From CAYMDJ01 sp964537525 (lineage in GTDB: Archaea; Aenigmatarchaeota; Aenigmatarchaeia; QMZP01), in contig CAZIAB010000018.1 in NCBI GenBank assembly GCA_964537525.1, positions 1 through 16,837 of the forward strand: a DNA stretch of 16,837 bases, written 5' to 3'. Numbering within the stretch: position 1 is the stretch's first letter; every line of letters starts with the position of its first letter. Below are positions 1-8,643 of this stretch, piece by piece. Below the pieces are notes generated by a model. It was given only the letters and a program-made list of their open reading frames with translations, had not been told where the DNA came from and made no database searches. The position numbers and the translations under genes were made by a program.

Positions 1-3000
1 AGAGATGGTGCAGTTAAGGGTGTGGTCACCGTCACTTTCGCCATAGGTGTCCCACTGGAAGATTGCATAACCTGATGAATTAGTATAATTCGTTCCCAAA
101 CTCCCTCCGTTATCCCAGAACTCCACTGGATAGGAATCTATCCCCGTGGAGAGGTCGGCATCAGCCACCTGGCACGTGATATTGATTATCGTCTCCTTGG
201 GGAAGCTCCCCCCTGCTGGAGACTCAAGGCTTACGTTGGACCAGCCATAAACGTCCCAATAGAAGGTGGATGAGACGTTTTCGTTCCCGCTAGAGTCGTT
301 TGCCCATACCTTTGCATTGTACTGGCCGATTTCATTGCACTGGTAAGAAACATTGTATATGTCTCCGGAAAGGAGGGACATGGTCTCATTTGTATAACCA
401 CTTATGGGTTCCTGTATCTCTGCCCAGACATCCTGGGGAGCATTGTTGTCAGTCACGTTGGCTGATATCTCTGCATCATCATAGCGGTTAATCAGGGAAT
501 CGCTGACCTGCTCCTGGGATATGACAGGCAGGGTGGTATCGTTCACATTTATGTACCAGATATCGGTCGTGTTGGAATTTCCTTCCGTGTCATTGGCCCT
601 GAACCTCCATGCAATTGTCATCAGCTCTGCCTCGGTTGGAATCTGGACAGTTGCGTTGCTCCAGCTATCAGAGGAGAGGCTCCCAGAGGTATTCGCGGTC
701 ATGGTACCAGAGACGTTCCACTCGAATACCCAGGTATCCATATCCCCATTGTCTGTCCAGTTCGCATAGAATTCAACCCACTCGAGGGGTTCGGGTGTCG
801 TGTTGTTGGTCCCGTTCAATGACCACTGGGGTGCGCTTATGTCTATGTAGAATATGTAGTAATCAGAGATGTTCTCACCTGAATCATTGACCAGAAGGTT
901 GCCGTAAGGGTCAGTCAGGCCGACATAAGCCCTGTAATAACCGGTCCCGTTGCCTGTCGTGTTCCAGGGGTTCGTGTTCCATATGGTGCTCAGGAGGAGG
1001 GTTTCGCTTGAGTCAATGTCTCTTTTAGTGTTGTTATCAAAATCATCTATCATGGTTTCCAGGACCTCTAGGGTGTCGTTCCTCCAGACCTGCATCAGCA
1101 GGTAGCCGGATATGTTGACAGGGCCCGTGTTGTTCAAAACATTGAGGGATTCCCTCTCCTCATCACCGAAATCAACGTAAGTGGACTGGTCACTGACCAG
1201 AAGGAAGCTCATGTTTATCCAGTCACCGCTCCTCGTGGTGCTGGAATACCTGATATCGTCAATATCACCCTCATAATAGAATCCGTTGGTTCCCCCGTCA
1301 AAGGTGGCGGCCTCAGAACCGTCTCCCACGATTCCATACCTCGTCAGGGCCCCTGAAGAGCCCAGGTCTGCCCCGCCGTGGGGGTTGAGGACCACATTAT
1401 CCTGGTTTCCGTCAACGTATATGAGCTTGTCAGTCCCGTCATAGACAGCGCATCCATAGTGCCACTGGCCGTCATTCAAACCGCTTGTTGTACCGTCCAT
1501 GTCGTTGGTTGCCCCTATGTCTGTGGAGAATGCCAGCCTTCCGTCATCACCCCTTATGTAGAAGTCAAAGAACTCGGAACGGTCATAATCAAAGAAGGCC
1601 CAGTTGTCATTATAGGATGCTCCCACAAACGATGTCCTGAACCACACGCACGCGGTCAGCTCTGGTATGTATATCGTAGAATCATAGTAGAGGTCCCTTA
1701 TCGCGAGATAATCCGTATTATCGAACTGGTATGCCCCTCCTATCAGACCCTGGATATCCTCATCACCGTCATAGCTCCGCGGGGCCGCGCCGTAGTTGTT
1801 CGTGGTTGAGTCATTCCTGTCATTCGTTCCGTTTTCGCTGAAGTGCCAGACACCGATATAATCACTATTCCAGACACCTGTCTTATTCTCACCCGATTCC
1901 GCGTCAGGGTTGCCGTAATACATGCATATGGAATTGTCCCCCGGCTCCATGGCGGGTATCCTCACCCAGACCAGCAGATTGTCTGATGTGTAATTGTCAA
2001 TCTCGTAAGGAAGTTCTGTGTCCTGTCCTGAGTTACATGTTCCGTTGACAAACCGGACATCATTATAATTGGATTGCATGTCCGGGTCATAGCTCACGTT
2101 CAGAAAGGCGGGGAAGCCAGAGAGGCTCGTCGAGCCAATGCTCGTTACGGTTATTTCCATTCTCTTATCCCACGTCCTGTTCCACCAGTCCCCGCCGGCC
2201 AGGTAAATCTCGTCACCTGCACCATAGGTGTCGTGTTCTGTCTGTATCGAAACGTAAGCCTCAGCCCTTATTGTGAAGTTCTGCGGATAGTCTTCCATGG
2301 TGTTGTTCGCGTTCGCCGTGGTGTCTGTCGCGGTCACGTAATAGCTGTAGTTGTCCCACTGCCACGTGTCGCTGAAGGTGCTGCTCCATATGTCCCCGTA
2401 ATCCCAGTCAAGCTCAAACTCTATCGAGGTGCCGTTAGGGTACGTTACGTTAGCCTCGACCGTGTCCACTCCTATGTTGTCGGTCACGTTGGCCTGTATG
2501 GTTATGACGTCGCCATAACCGGTGAGGTTAGGCGTGGCATTGAAGGAATTTATCTTGGGGCTCTCTGCGTCCATCTCTGACTGGACGTCTATTGTCTGTA
2601 TGCCAGTCGCGTTCATGTTCCCGTACGTGTCGTTCGCGTAGAACCTGTACCCGACGACCTTCCCGGACAGGTAGCTCTCTATCACCCTGGTGGTGTTTGA
2701 CCAGTTGGCCTGGCCGGTAAAGGCAGTATAGCTGCCGTTGCTCCAGCTTCCTGTCACAGTCCCGTTCCATGAGAATATCCAGCCGGAAAGAAGGAAGTCA
2801 TCCTCCCAGAACGAGTAGAACTCGACTTCGTCATCAGAGGCAGGGTTCGATTCATTGGAACCAAGACCGGACCACCACGGAGCAAGAGGGTCAATGACGT
2901 CAAGAAACCTCTCCGTCGAGTTCGAGGGGTTAGTATCCGATGTGTTGCACTGCGTCCTGAAGTAATAGTCACCATACAGCGGGGCGGTTATGTTGAAGTA

Positions 3001-5727
3001 ATAGTTCCCTGATGATGTTCCCTTCTCAATCTCTCCTATGTAATAATAGCTAACGTTTGAATATGTGTCAGTGTCAGATGTCGGCGTGACGTCCCATGAG
3101 CCGGACGTGTTGTCCTGGAGGATTGCGTAAACGCCGGATGCATTGTTGCTGCCGTCAATCTCAGAGCAGTTTGCCCGGAACTCTATGCTCTGGCCGAAGT
3201 TTATGACCGGCGAGGAGAGGAAGCCGCCCTTGGCAGAGACGTTGGGATAGTAACTCGTCGTATAGTTCGAGTATATGAAGCCGCTTGAGGAGTTGAAGAA
3301 TATCGCGAGCCATGGCTCATTGGTGTGGGACTGCTCCTCATCCTCGTTCTGGTCCTCCTCTGCGCCGAAGTAGCAGTTGCTCCCCCCAGCGTCGTAATCA
3401 GTAACACCGTACACCCCATTCCCTCCGTCTATCTCTGTCGGGCCCGAGAGGCACATCCCGTCCGGATAGGCCTGATCAAGCGCCACGTAATCGTTCGTGA
3501 GAGGGGGCGCGTCAGCGTTGGGCCCTGCCACCGTGTCGGCCTCCCAGCATATCTCATATGTATAAGCATTCGTGGTGTTGCCTGTCTCGAACGTGTAGCA
3601 GCTCTCTGAATTGTAGGTGTCCGCTATCTCCCATGCTATGAATCCCCCCTCCTCGTCAGAGGTGTGGTCTGCACAGGGGTCCCAGTTCCCGTCGTTCTCC
3701 ATCCCGTTGAGGCCTATCTCGACCATCGTTGTTCCCCATGTATCTGCCTGCGCAGTCCCTCCGTGTATGTAGTAAAGGATTTCACTATCATCGTTTGCCG
3801 ACTGGACAGCGGCCATGACCAGAGGCCTGTAGGTCCAGCCGTAGCTGAAAGTCCTCTGGTTCTGCGCAAGGGTCCAGTCCTGGTCCTGGCCGCAGTATGC
3901 ACTCTCCATCGTGAAGTTCTGTACCTCTACAATCCTCGAGTTGCCTTCGCTGTTGTCGGTCACGTTATGGATTCCCTTCTCCATTGCAATCCAGTCTATC
4001 CCCACACCGGTTGCCGGACAATCATCATCCCAGTTTCCTGCAGTCCCGTCAGAGTCCCAGCTCTCTGACCTGTACCAGAAACCTGTAGTGGTCACGTTCT
4101 TTATCCTGGTAGCGCAGGGATTATCCGTGTAGGTGTAGTCATACTCCACGCCGTGCACGACCACAGGAATGTCATCGAACTCGTGCTGGAATGCCCTGTA
4201 GCTCCAGGTCATCTGTATGTCTGCCTCTGTTCCCCACTCACCCACGATTTCCCTCTCCACGGTCACGTCGTTGAACGCGTATCCTGTGTCCCCGCCGAAC
4301 CTGAATTCCAGGTAATGCTTCCCGTATGTGTGGACCCTTGAGGTCTCGTATCCGGTCCCGTTGCAGGAGTAGTTCGCATAGAAGAAGGACGTCCCGTTGA
4401 AATCTGCAGAGAGAATCTGCTCCCTGCACGCGAGCTCGAGGAATTCCAGGTCATCCGGCTTTCCGTCGCCGAAGGTCGTGCCGTTTATCGCGGTTATGTA
4501 GAGGTCTGCTGTCCCGTTGGTGGTGAACCTGACGGTCCAGTTGCCCTCTATTGTCGGGTATGACTGAACGTTTATTATATCTATGAACGCCCCTGCATAG
4601 CCAGAGAACCCAGATACGTTGAATATTATGTGGGTCCCGTTGTCCTCGAATTCTATGTCAGTGGCGACCCATTCCAGGCAGGACTCATCATCTATTATAT
4701 AATCGTCGCATTTCAGTATCCTGTTGACAGGGCCCTTCTTCTCCAGGGTTATCGTTGCCGTCGCGTTGCCTGGAATCTCTGCACCCACCGTTTCCGTTCC
4801 CAGGGATATCTTCTTTCCCCTGAACATCGCGGTGTCAACCTCGCTGAATGTGAGCTTCCTTATCTCTGAGACGTCCACTCCATGAAGGCTCACTGAGGAG
4901 TTCCTCTCACCGAGGACTACATCGAACCTGTCACCGGACCTCTCCATCTCCGATATCCTAACTCCCAGCCTGCCCTGGAGGTTTGAGATCATGGTCAGTA
5001 TGGTCCCGTCGACAGTTAGATTGAGACTGTCCGTCAGATTCTGCGTCTGATTTACTGTAATGTTGAGCCCGGGCTCTGTGATGTTAACGGTAAGGTTGGC
5101 CATTGTCTGGTTGTCAATGATATCGGTTTCGTTCATATCCCTAGTAATGTTTTCATCAGAGGACTCGTTGGATACGTCTACCGTGTACAAAATATTATCG
5201 AGTTTAACTGTCGTCCCGTTCTCGACAAGTAAAACCACCCCGAACGGGGGCTGGGGTGGGTCGGAAGCAGAGAAATTGCAGGTTTCCTGGCAGGAACCGT
5301 TCAGGACGGACGTGTTTTCAAGGGATTTGTCAAAAATAACGAAATTTTCATGGCTGGAAGAAAGGAAGATTACGACGTTTCCGTCGCCCATAACCTCTCC
5401 GCTAAGGCGGAAGGATGAAAGGTTTCCGTCGACGACCGGTGTCCAGTTGAACCTGTAATTCCCGTCAGCCGAAAGGTTTAGTTCATGGGTCTCTGATACC
5501 AGAAACAGGCCGGTGAAATTCCCTCCTATGAATATTATAGCGAAGAGTATGAAAAGGGAGAGTATTGCCCCGGCAAAGACCTTCCTGTCATGGCCCTCGC
5601 CGTGGAGCTCTTTCTCCTTCCTAAAGGCCTCCTGTTCCGTCATCCCCAGATATATAGTCCTGACCCTGCCATTCTCCCTGGTGCTGGTATAATAATAAAC
5701 CTTACCCCTGATGACTTTCTTGTGCAA
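1..5727 (-). CDS. Giant membrane-anchored modular exoprotein with H-type-lectin-like, DUF2341, LamG and Ig-like domains (C-terminus outside window)
   Basis: The frame is open from the start to the window edge, giving at least 1909 codons with no stop seen. Residues 1-28 are a basic cytoplasmic segment with GKVYYYTSTRENGRV and RTIYLG. A charged stretch follows, then one hydrophobic segment at about 51-69 (VFAGAILSLFILFAIIFIGG), so the rest should lie outside the cell. In order I see a beta-rich N-terminal region; two related H-type-lectin-like domains (about 497-585 and 604-703; NVTTTGF and IDWIAMEKG in the first); an Ig-like module near 945-1050; a DUF2341-like domain from WWNRTWDKRMEITV (about 1185-1275); a LamG-like domain (about 1275-1505); and further Ig-like repeats. 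N-x-S/T sequons are very frequent, which suggests N-glycosylation. The likely role is adhesion or glycan binding. I chose TTG at 5727 because it follows AGGGGAT and matches the conserved HKK start. GTG at 5751 and ATG at 5643 are alternatives, but the ATG would remove the conserved motif. Domain names come from sequence recall only. Confidence 0.88.
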   Translation of the reverse strand, partial: MHKKVIRGKVYYYTSTRENGRVRTIYLGMTEQEAFRKEKELHGEGHDRKVFAGAILSLFILFAIIFIGGNFTGLFLVSETHELNLSADGNYRFNWTPVVDGNLSSFRLSGEVMGDGNVVIFLSSSHENFVIFDKSLENTSVLNGSCQETCNFSASDPPQPPFGVVLLVENGTTVKLDNILYTVDVSNESSDENITRDMNETDIIDNQTMANLTVNITEPGLNITVNQTQNLTDSLNLTVDGTILTMISNLQGRLGVRISEMERSGDRFDVVLGERNSSVSLHGVDVSEIRKLTFSEVDTAMFRGKKISLGTETVGAEIPGNATATITLEKKGPVNRILKCDDYIIDDESCLEWVATDIEFEDNGTHIIFNVSGFSGYAGAFIDIINVQSYPTIEGNWTVRFTTNGTADLYITAINGTTFGDGKPDDLEFLELACREQILSADFNGTSFFYANYSCNGTGYETSRVHTYGKHYLEFRFGGDTGYAFNDVTVEREIVGEWGTEADIQMTWSYRAFQHEFDDIPVVVHGVEYDYTYTDNPCATRIKNVTTTGFWYRSESWDSDGTAGNWDDDCPATGVGIDWIAMEKGIHNVTDNSEGNSRIVEVQNFTMESAYCGQDQDWTLAQNQRTFSYGWTYRPLVMAAVQSANDDSEILYYIHGGTAQADTWGTTMVEIGLNGMENDGNWDPCADHTSDEEGGFIAWEIADTYNSESCYTFETGNTTNAYTYEICWEADTVAGPNADAPPLTNDYVALDQAYPDGMCLSGPTEIDGGNGVYGVTDYDAGGSNCYFGAEEDQNEDEEQSHTNEPWLAIFFNSSSGFIYSNYTTSYYPNVSAKGGFLSSPVINFGQSIEFRANCSEIDGSNNASGVYAILQDNTSGSWDVTPTSDTDTYSNVSYYYIGEIEKGTSSGNYYFNITAPLYGDYYFRTQCNTSDTNPSNSTERFLDVIDPLAPWWSGLGSNESNPASDDEVEFYSFWEDDFLLSGWIFSWNGTVTGSWSNGSYTAFTGQANWSNTTRVIESYLSGKVVGYRFYANDTYGNMNATGIQTIDVQSEMDAESPKINSFNATPNLTGYGDVITIQANVTDNIGVDTVEANVTYPNGTSIEFELDWDYGDIWSSTFSDTWQWDNYSYYVTATDTTANANNTMEDYPQNFTIRAEAYVSIQTEHDTYGAGDEIYLAGGDWWNRTWDKRMEITVTSIGSTSLSGFPAFLNVSYDPDMQSNYNDVRFVNGTCNSGQDTELPYEIDNYTSDNLLVWVRIPAMEPGDNSICMYYGNPDAESGENKTGVWNSDYIGVWHFSENGTNDRNDSTTNNYGAAPRSYDGDEDIQGLIGGAYQFDNTDYLAIRDLYYDSTIYIPELTACVWFRTSFVGASYNDNWAFFDYDRSEFFDFYIRGDDGRLAFSTDIGATNDMDGTTSGLNDGQWHYGCAVYDGTDKLIYVDGNQDNVVLNPHGGADLGSSGALTRYGIVGDGSEAATFDGGTNGFYYEGDIDDIRYSSTTRSGDWINMSFLLVSDQSTYVDFGDEERESLNVLNNTGPVNISGYLLMQVWRNDTLEVLETMIDDFDNNTKRDIDSSETLLLSTIWNTNPWNTTGNGTGYYRAYVGLTDPYGNLLVNDSGENISDYYIFYIDISAPQWSLNGTNNTTPEPLEWVEFYANWTDNGDMDTWVFEWNVSGTMTANTSGSLSSDSWSNATVQIPTEAELMTIAWRFRANDTEGNSNTTDIWYINVNDTTLPVISQEQVSDSLINRYDDAEISANVTDNNAPQDVWAEIQEPISGYTNETMSLLSGDIYNVSYQCNEIGQYNAKVWANDSSGNENVSSTFYWDVYGWSNVSLESPAGGSFPKETIINITCQVADADLSTGIDSYPVEFWDNGGSLGTNYTNSSGYAIFQWDTYGESDGDHTLNCTIS

Positions 5728-5807
5728 TGAGCAATCCCCTGAAGCCCCCACTCCGGGTTAATGCCTGAAAATGCCTTTTTCCTTATGTATATTATTATCT
5801 GTTATCC

Positions 5808-5816
5808 TATATATAT
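5808..5816 (-). promoter_or_regulatory. TATA box for the giant exoprotein
   Basis: An uninterrupted TATATATAT lies 81 bases before the chosen TTG start. It predicts transcription starting near 5786 and a leader of about 60 bases. The position is inferred by pattern only. Confidence 0.45.
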
Positions 5817-5943
5817 GGATCGAAATTTTGTAGGTTACGGGATTTCCTGTAGTATAATAATCCTGTAAAGCGACATCAAGCAAATCATCATTTCCCTGAA
5901 GCCTTTTCCGGGCGGGATTCCCCTGACAACCTGCCACTGTTAT

Positions 5944-5957
5944 GAAACCTTTTTATT
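5944..5957 (+). promoter_or_regulatory. BRE/TATA element of the ABC ATPase-COG1361 operon
   Basis: GAAACC (BRE-like) followed by TTTTTATT predicts a transcription start near 5979. That is about eight bases before ATG 5987 and downstream of the alternative ATG at 5942. The element therefore argues that 5942 is not the real start. Confidence 0.55.
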
Positions 5958-5986
5958 CCAGCAAACGAACATTGATAGGTGTTCTG

Positions 5987-6703
5987 ATGAAAAAGAAAGC
6001 CAGTGAAAAGGAGAAAGTCACCGAAAAGGACGATACAATAGTTGAGGTAAGGAACATAACAAAATGCTTCGGAGAGGAAGGCGAATGCCGGGTCGAGGTC
6101 CTGAAGGGGATAGACCTCAAGATAAGGAGGGGAGCTTTCATGTCCATAATGGGGCCATCCGGCTCTGGAAAGACTACCTTCCTTGACATAATAGGGTGCC
6201 TTCTCAGGCCAACCAGCGGGGAGGTCTTCATAGACGGTCAAAGGGTCAATGACCTCAAGGACGGGCAGCTCGCCAGGATAAGGGGGAGGAAGATAGGATT
6301 CATATTCCAGCAGTATAACCTGATACCCAGCTACACCGCGCTCGAGAACGTGGAGCTTGGCCTGAGGATAAACGGCAAGAGCAAGGGCCAGGCAAGGGAG
6401 AGGGCGAGATACCTCCTGGACATGGTCGGCCTTTCGCACAGGCTGAGCCACAAACCGACCCAGCTCTCCGGCGGGGAGCAACAGAGGGTCGCCATTGCGA
6501 GGGCCCTCGCGAACGAGCCAACAATAATCCTCGGCGACGAGCCCACCGGAAACCTTGACACAAAGACGGGCTTCAAGATACTAAACCTTCTTAAAGAATT
6601 AAACAAAAAGAAAGGGTATACGATAGTTGTCGTCACCCACGACCACAGGATAGGCGACTATACAGACAAAACCATTAAAATGATGGATGGTAAGATAATA
6701 TAA
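5987..6703 (+). CDS. ABC transporter ATP-binding protein, MacB/LolD type
   Basis: This 238-aa cytoplasmic ATPase powers an export or lipoprotein-release type ABC system. Visible motifs are Walker A GPSGSGKT (56-63), the Q-loop in FIFQQYNL (Q108), the signature LSGGEQQ (160-166), Walker B ILGDEP with catalytic E185, the D-loop GNLD and the switch His in VVVTHD (H218). The sequence around IGFIFQQYNLIPSYTALENV and GEQQRVAIARAL is characteristic of the MacB/LolD/FtsE group. An ATG at 5942 would add 15 residues, but it has no ribosome-binding site and overlaps the predicted promoter. ATG 5987 follows AGGTG at five bases. The stop is nine bases before the COG1361 gene, so the two should be co-transcribed. 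Permeases of this group are usually encoded alongside, and none is present here. Confidence 0.93.
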   Translation: MKKKASEKEKVTEKDDTIVEVRNITKCFGEEGECRVEVLKGIDLKIRRGAFMSIMGPSGSGKTTFLDIIGCLLRPTSGEVFIDGQRVNDLKDGQLARIRGRKIGFIFQQYNLIPSYTALENVELGLRINGKSKGQARERARYLLDMVGLSHRLSHKPTQLSGGEQQRVAIARALANEPTIILGDEPTGNLDTKTGFKILNLLKELNKKKGYTIVVVTHDHRIGDYTDKTIKMMDGKII

Positions 6704-6712
6704 GGGGTTCAG

Positions 6713-7870
6713 ATGTTCAAAAAAACGATTCTGGCATTCGCGCTGATTTCAGTGCTGATTCTTTCAGGAATGGCCAGTGCACAGACCAGCTCGGACCTCC
6801 AGTTAGTCCTTACCAAGCAGACTCCGTATCCGGCAGACCCGGGAGGAACGCTGGACGTTGAGATAGAGATACAGAACAATGGCTATGCCGACGCCAACAA
6901 TTATATAGTTCAGATTGTTCCAGAGTCCCCGTTCACGCTCGTGACTGGCCAGGATGCCACGAAGCTGTTCTCAAGGATATCCGCAAGGAACTCTGTGAAG
7001 ACGACATTCAAGCTTACGGTTTCTGACACGGCAAACTCGAACAGCTATGACCTCAAGTTCAGGCTTTATCCCCAGTTGAGCCCTGACATATACACCGAGA
7101 GAACGGTCTCGATAGATGTTCAGGGAAGCACCAACTTCGTCATAGAGAACATAACCACGGTCCCTGCCAACATAGAGCCAGGGGGAAGGGTTGAACTCCA
7201 CGTCAACATCATGAACATAGGCACCGGAACGGCAAGGCAGGTCCAGGGAAGCTTTGCCGCAGAATCCACTTCCATAGTCCCTGTCCTGTCAGGAGGGATG
7301 GTCTACGTCGGTGACATAGCGCCTGAGGAGACGAAGGACGTCAAGCTCACAATAGGGATAGGTTCTGACCTCGATTACGGCGTATACACATCGACCCTGA
7401 CACTCAGCTACAAGGACGAGAACAATGCCCAGCAGACCCAGTCATTCGATCTCGGGATTCCTGTCACAGGCGTCATAATAATGGACATAATAAGCATAGA
7501 GCCCGACTATACGAGGGGGACGATTGACATAGAGGTTGCCAACAAGGGAACGGCAGACGCAAGCTCTGTGGAGGCAAAGCTCCTGATAGACGGCGAGGCA
7601 GTGGGGATAGATTACCTGAGCCAGCTCAAGGCAACGAAAAAGACGGAATTCTCATTCCCTCTCGTCATGAAGGGCGCGGGAGAGCTGGTCATAGATTACG
7701 TGGGCCCTGACCTGAAGGAGGGCCAGATAACAAAGGACATAGTCCTCAGCTTCGAGACACCCGGCGGGGACACCTCCGGGATAAGCATGCTGTTCTGGTT
7801 CGCAGTCATAGTGATAATAGGATTCTTCGTCTGGAGGAGATACTTCAGGAAGAAGAAGAAAAGCCACTAG
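6713..7870 (+). CDS. COG1361-type S-layer/CARDB-like surface protein, C-terminally anchored
   Basis: This 385-aa secreted protein begins with a clear signal peptide (basic FKK, hydrophobic LAFALISVLILSG, cleavage likely after MASA). Three beta-rich CARDB/APHP-like repeats follow at about 25-135, 140-250 and 255-345. Each has an NxGxxxA-type strand (IQNNGYADANN, IMNIGTGTARQ, VANKGTADASS). It ends with a membrane segment (LFWFAVIVIIGFFVW, about 359-373) and a basic RRYFRKKKKSH tail, giving a type I anchor with the bulk outside. AGGGG overlapping the upstream stop supplies the ribosome-binding site, so it is translated with the ABC ATPase. In archaeal genomes COG1361 proteins often sit beside MacB-like ABC genes, where they may act as the extracytoplasmic partner. 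That role is inference. Confidence 0.88.
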   Translation: MFKKTILAFALISVLILSGMASAQTSSDLQLVLTKQTPYPADPGGTLDVEIEIQNNGYADANNYIVQIVPESPFTLVTGQDATKLFSRISARNSVKTTFKLTVSDTANSNSYDLKFRLYPQLSPDIYTERTVSIDVQGSTNFVIENITTVPANIEPGGRVELHVNIMNIGTGTARQVQGSFAAESTSIVPVLSGGMVYVGDIAPEETKDVKLTIGIGSDLDYGVYTSTLTLSYKDENNAQQTQSFDLGIPVTGVIIMDIISIEPDYTRGTIDIEVANKGTADASSVEAKLLIDGEAVGIDYLSQLKATKKTEFSFPLVMKGAGELVIDYVGPDLKEGQITKDIVLSFETPGGDTSGISMLFWFAVIVIIGFFVWRRYFRKKKKSH

Positions 7871-7942
7871 ATTCTATAATTTTTATGGGCAAGCAATGAC
7901 GGCTTTATTCAATTAATTTAATGCCGTCCATTTACTACAAAC

Positions 7943-7952
7943 TTTATTAATA
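7943..7952 (+). promoter_or_regulatory. TATA box for the rhomboid gene
   Basis: ACAAAC followed by TTTATTAATA lies about 32-41 bases before the ATG. It predicts a very short leader, which fits the weak ribosome-binding site. Confidence 0.4.
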
Positions 7953-7983
7953 AGAATCCGATATAACCAATAGCTGATGTTTC

Positions 7984-8592
7984 ATGAGGGTAACCACAGC
8001 CCTGATAGGAATCAATCTGGCAGCGTTCATACTTCAGGTAGCGATAGCCCCGTTCACGACATTTTTCTGGCTCGTCCCTACAGAGGCATTATCAGGCGCA
8101 TGGTGGCAGTTCATAACGTACATGTTCATGCACGGCGGAGTCATGCACATCATGATAAACATGTTTGTTCTCTTCATATTCGGGGGCGTGATAGAGAACG
8201 CCCTCGGGGAGAGGAGATACATAACCCTCTATCTGATATCAGGGATAGGCTCGGCATTCCTTTACATCCTTTTGATGGGCATCTCTGACATACCGATGCT
8301 GGGAGCATCCGGGGCGGTCTTCGGCGTGATGGCAGCCTTCGGGTTCATGTTCCCCAAGGAGAAGATAATCATATTCCCCCTGCCGTTCCCCATACCGGCC
8401 TTCACGGCAATCCTCGCAATAGCGGCACTGGAGCTATTCCTCGGCGTGACGGGCATAGAGCCCGGAATAGCCAACTTCGGCCACCTCGGAGGGTTACTGA
8501 CAGGCTTCGGCCTCACCTACTACTGGAAGAGCAGGAGACCAAAGAAGAGCGACGTCCGCGCAGTGAGGGATTACCAGTTCTTCTGGGAGTAA
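7984..8592 (+). CDS. Rhomboid family intramembrane serine protease
   Basis: This 202-aa polytopic membrane protein cleaves transmembrane segments of other membrane proteins. It shows the rhomboid hallmarks in order: WWQFITYMFMH (40-50), HGGVMHIMINM with the conserved HxxxN (H55, N59), the nucleophile in GASGAVFG (Ser109), and the catalytic His in NFGHLGGLLTG (His167). About six hydrophobic segments are visible, the usual minimal rhomboid core. The C-terminal tail is short and basic. An in-frame stop lies three codons upstream, so ATG 7984 is the earliest ATG start. It is a single-gene unit with its own promoter. The membrane-anchored exoprotein and the COG1361 protein nearby are conceivable substrates, but nothing in the sequence proves it. 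Confidence 0.93.
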   Translation: MRVTTALIGINLAAFILQVAIAPFTTFFWLVPTEALSGAWWQFITYMFMHGGVMHIMINMFVLFIFGGVIENALGERRYITLYLISGIGSAFLYILLMGISDIPMLGASGAVFGVMAAFGFMFPKEKIIIFPLPFPIPAFTAILAIAALELFLGVTGIEPGIANFGHLGGLLTGFGLTYYWKSRRPKKSDVRAVRDYQFFWE

Positions 8593-8643
8593 AACTTAAT
8601 TTCTGCAACACACACTCAAGACGACTATCCAATATTAGGGTTT

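Noticed and set aside
2074..2580. 168-aa plus-strand frame, and other plus-strand frames within 300-5458
   Set aside because: The opposite strand carries one uninterrupted frame with recognisable domains, so these are shadows.
5888..6481. 197-aa minus-strand frame across the ABC ATPase gene
   Set aside because: It is the antisense shadow of a gene with all ABC motifs intact, and its own sequence has no recognisable domain.
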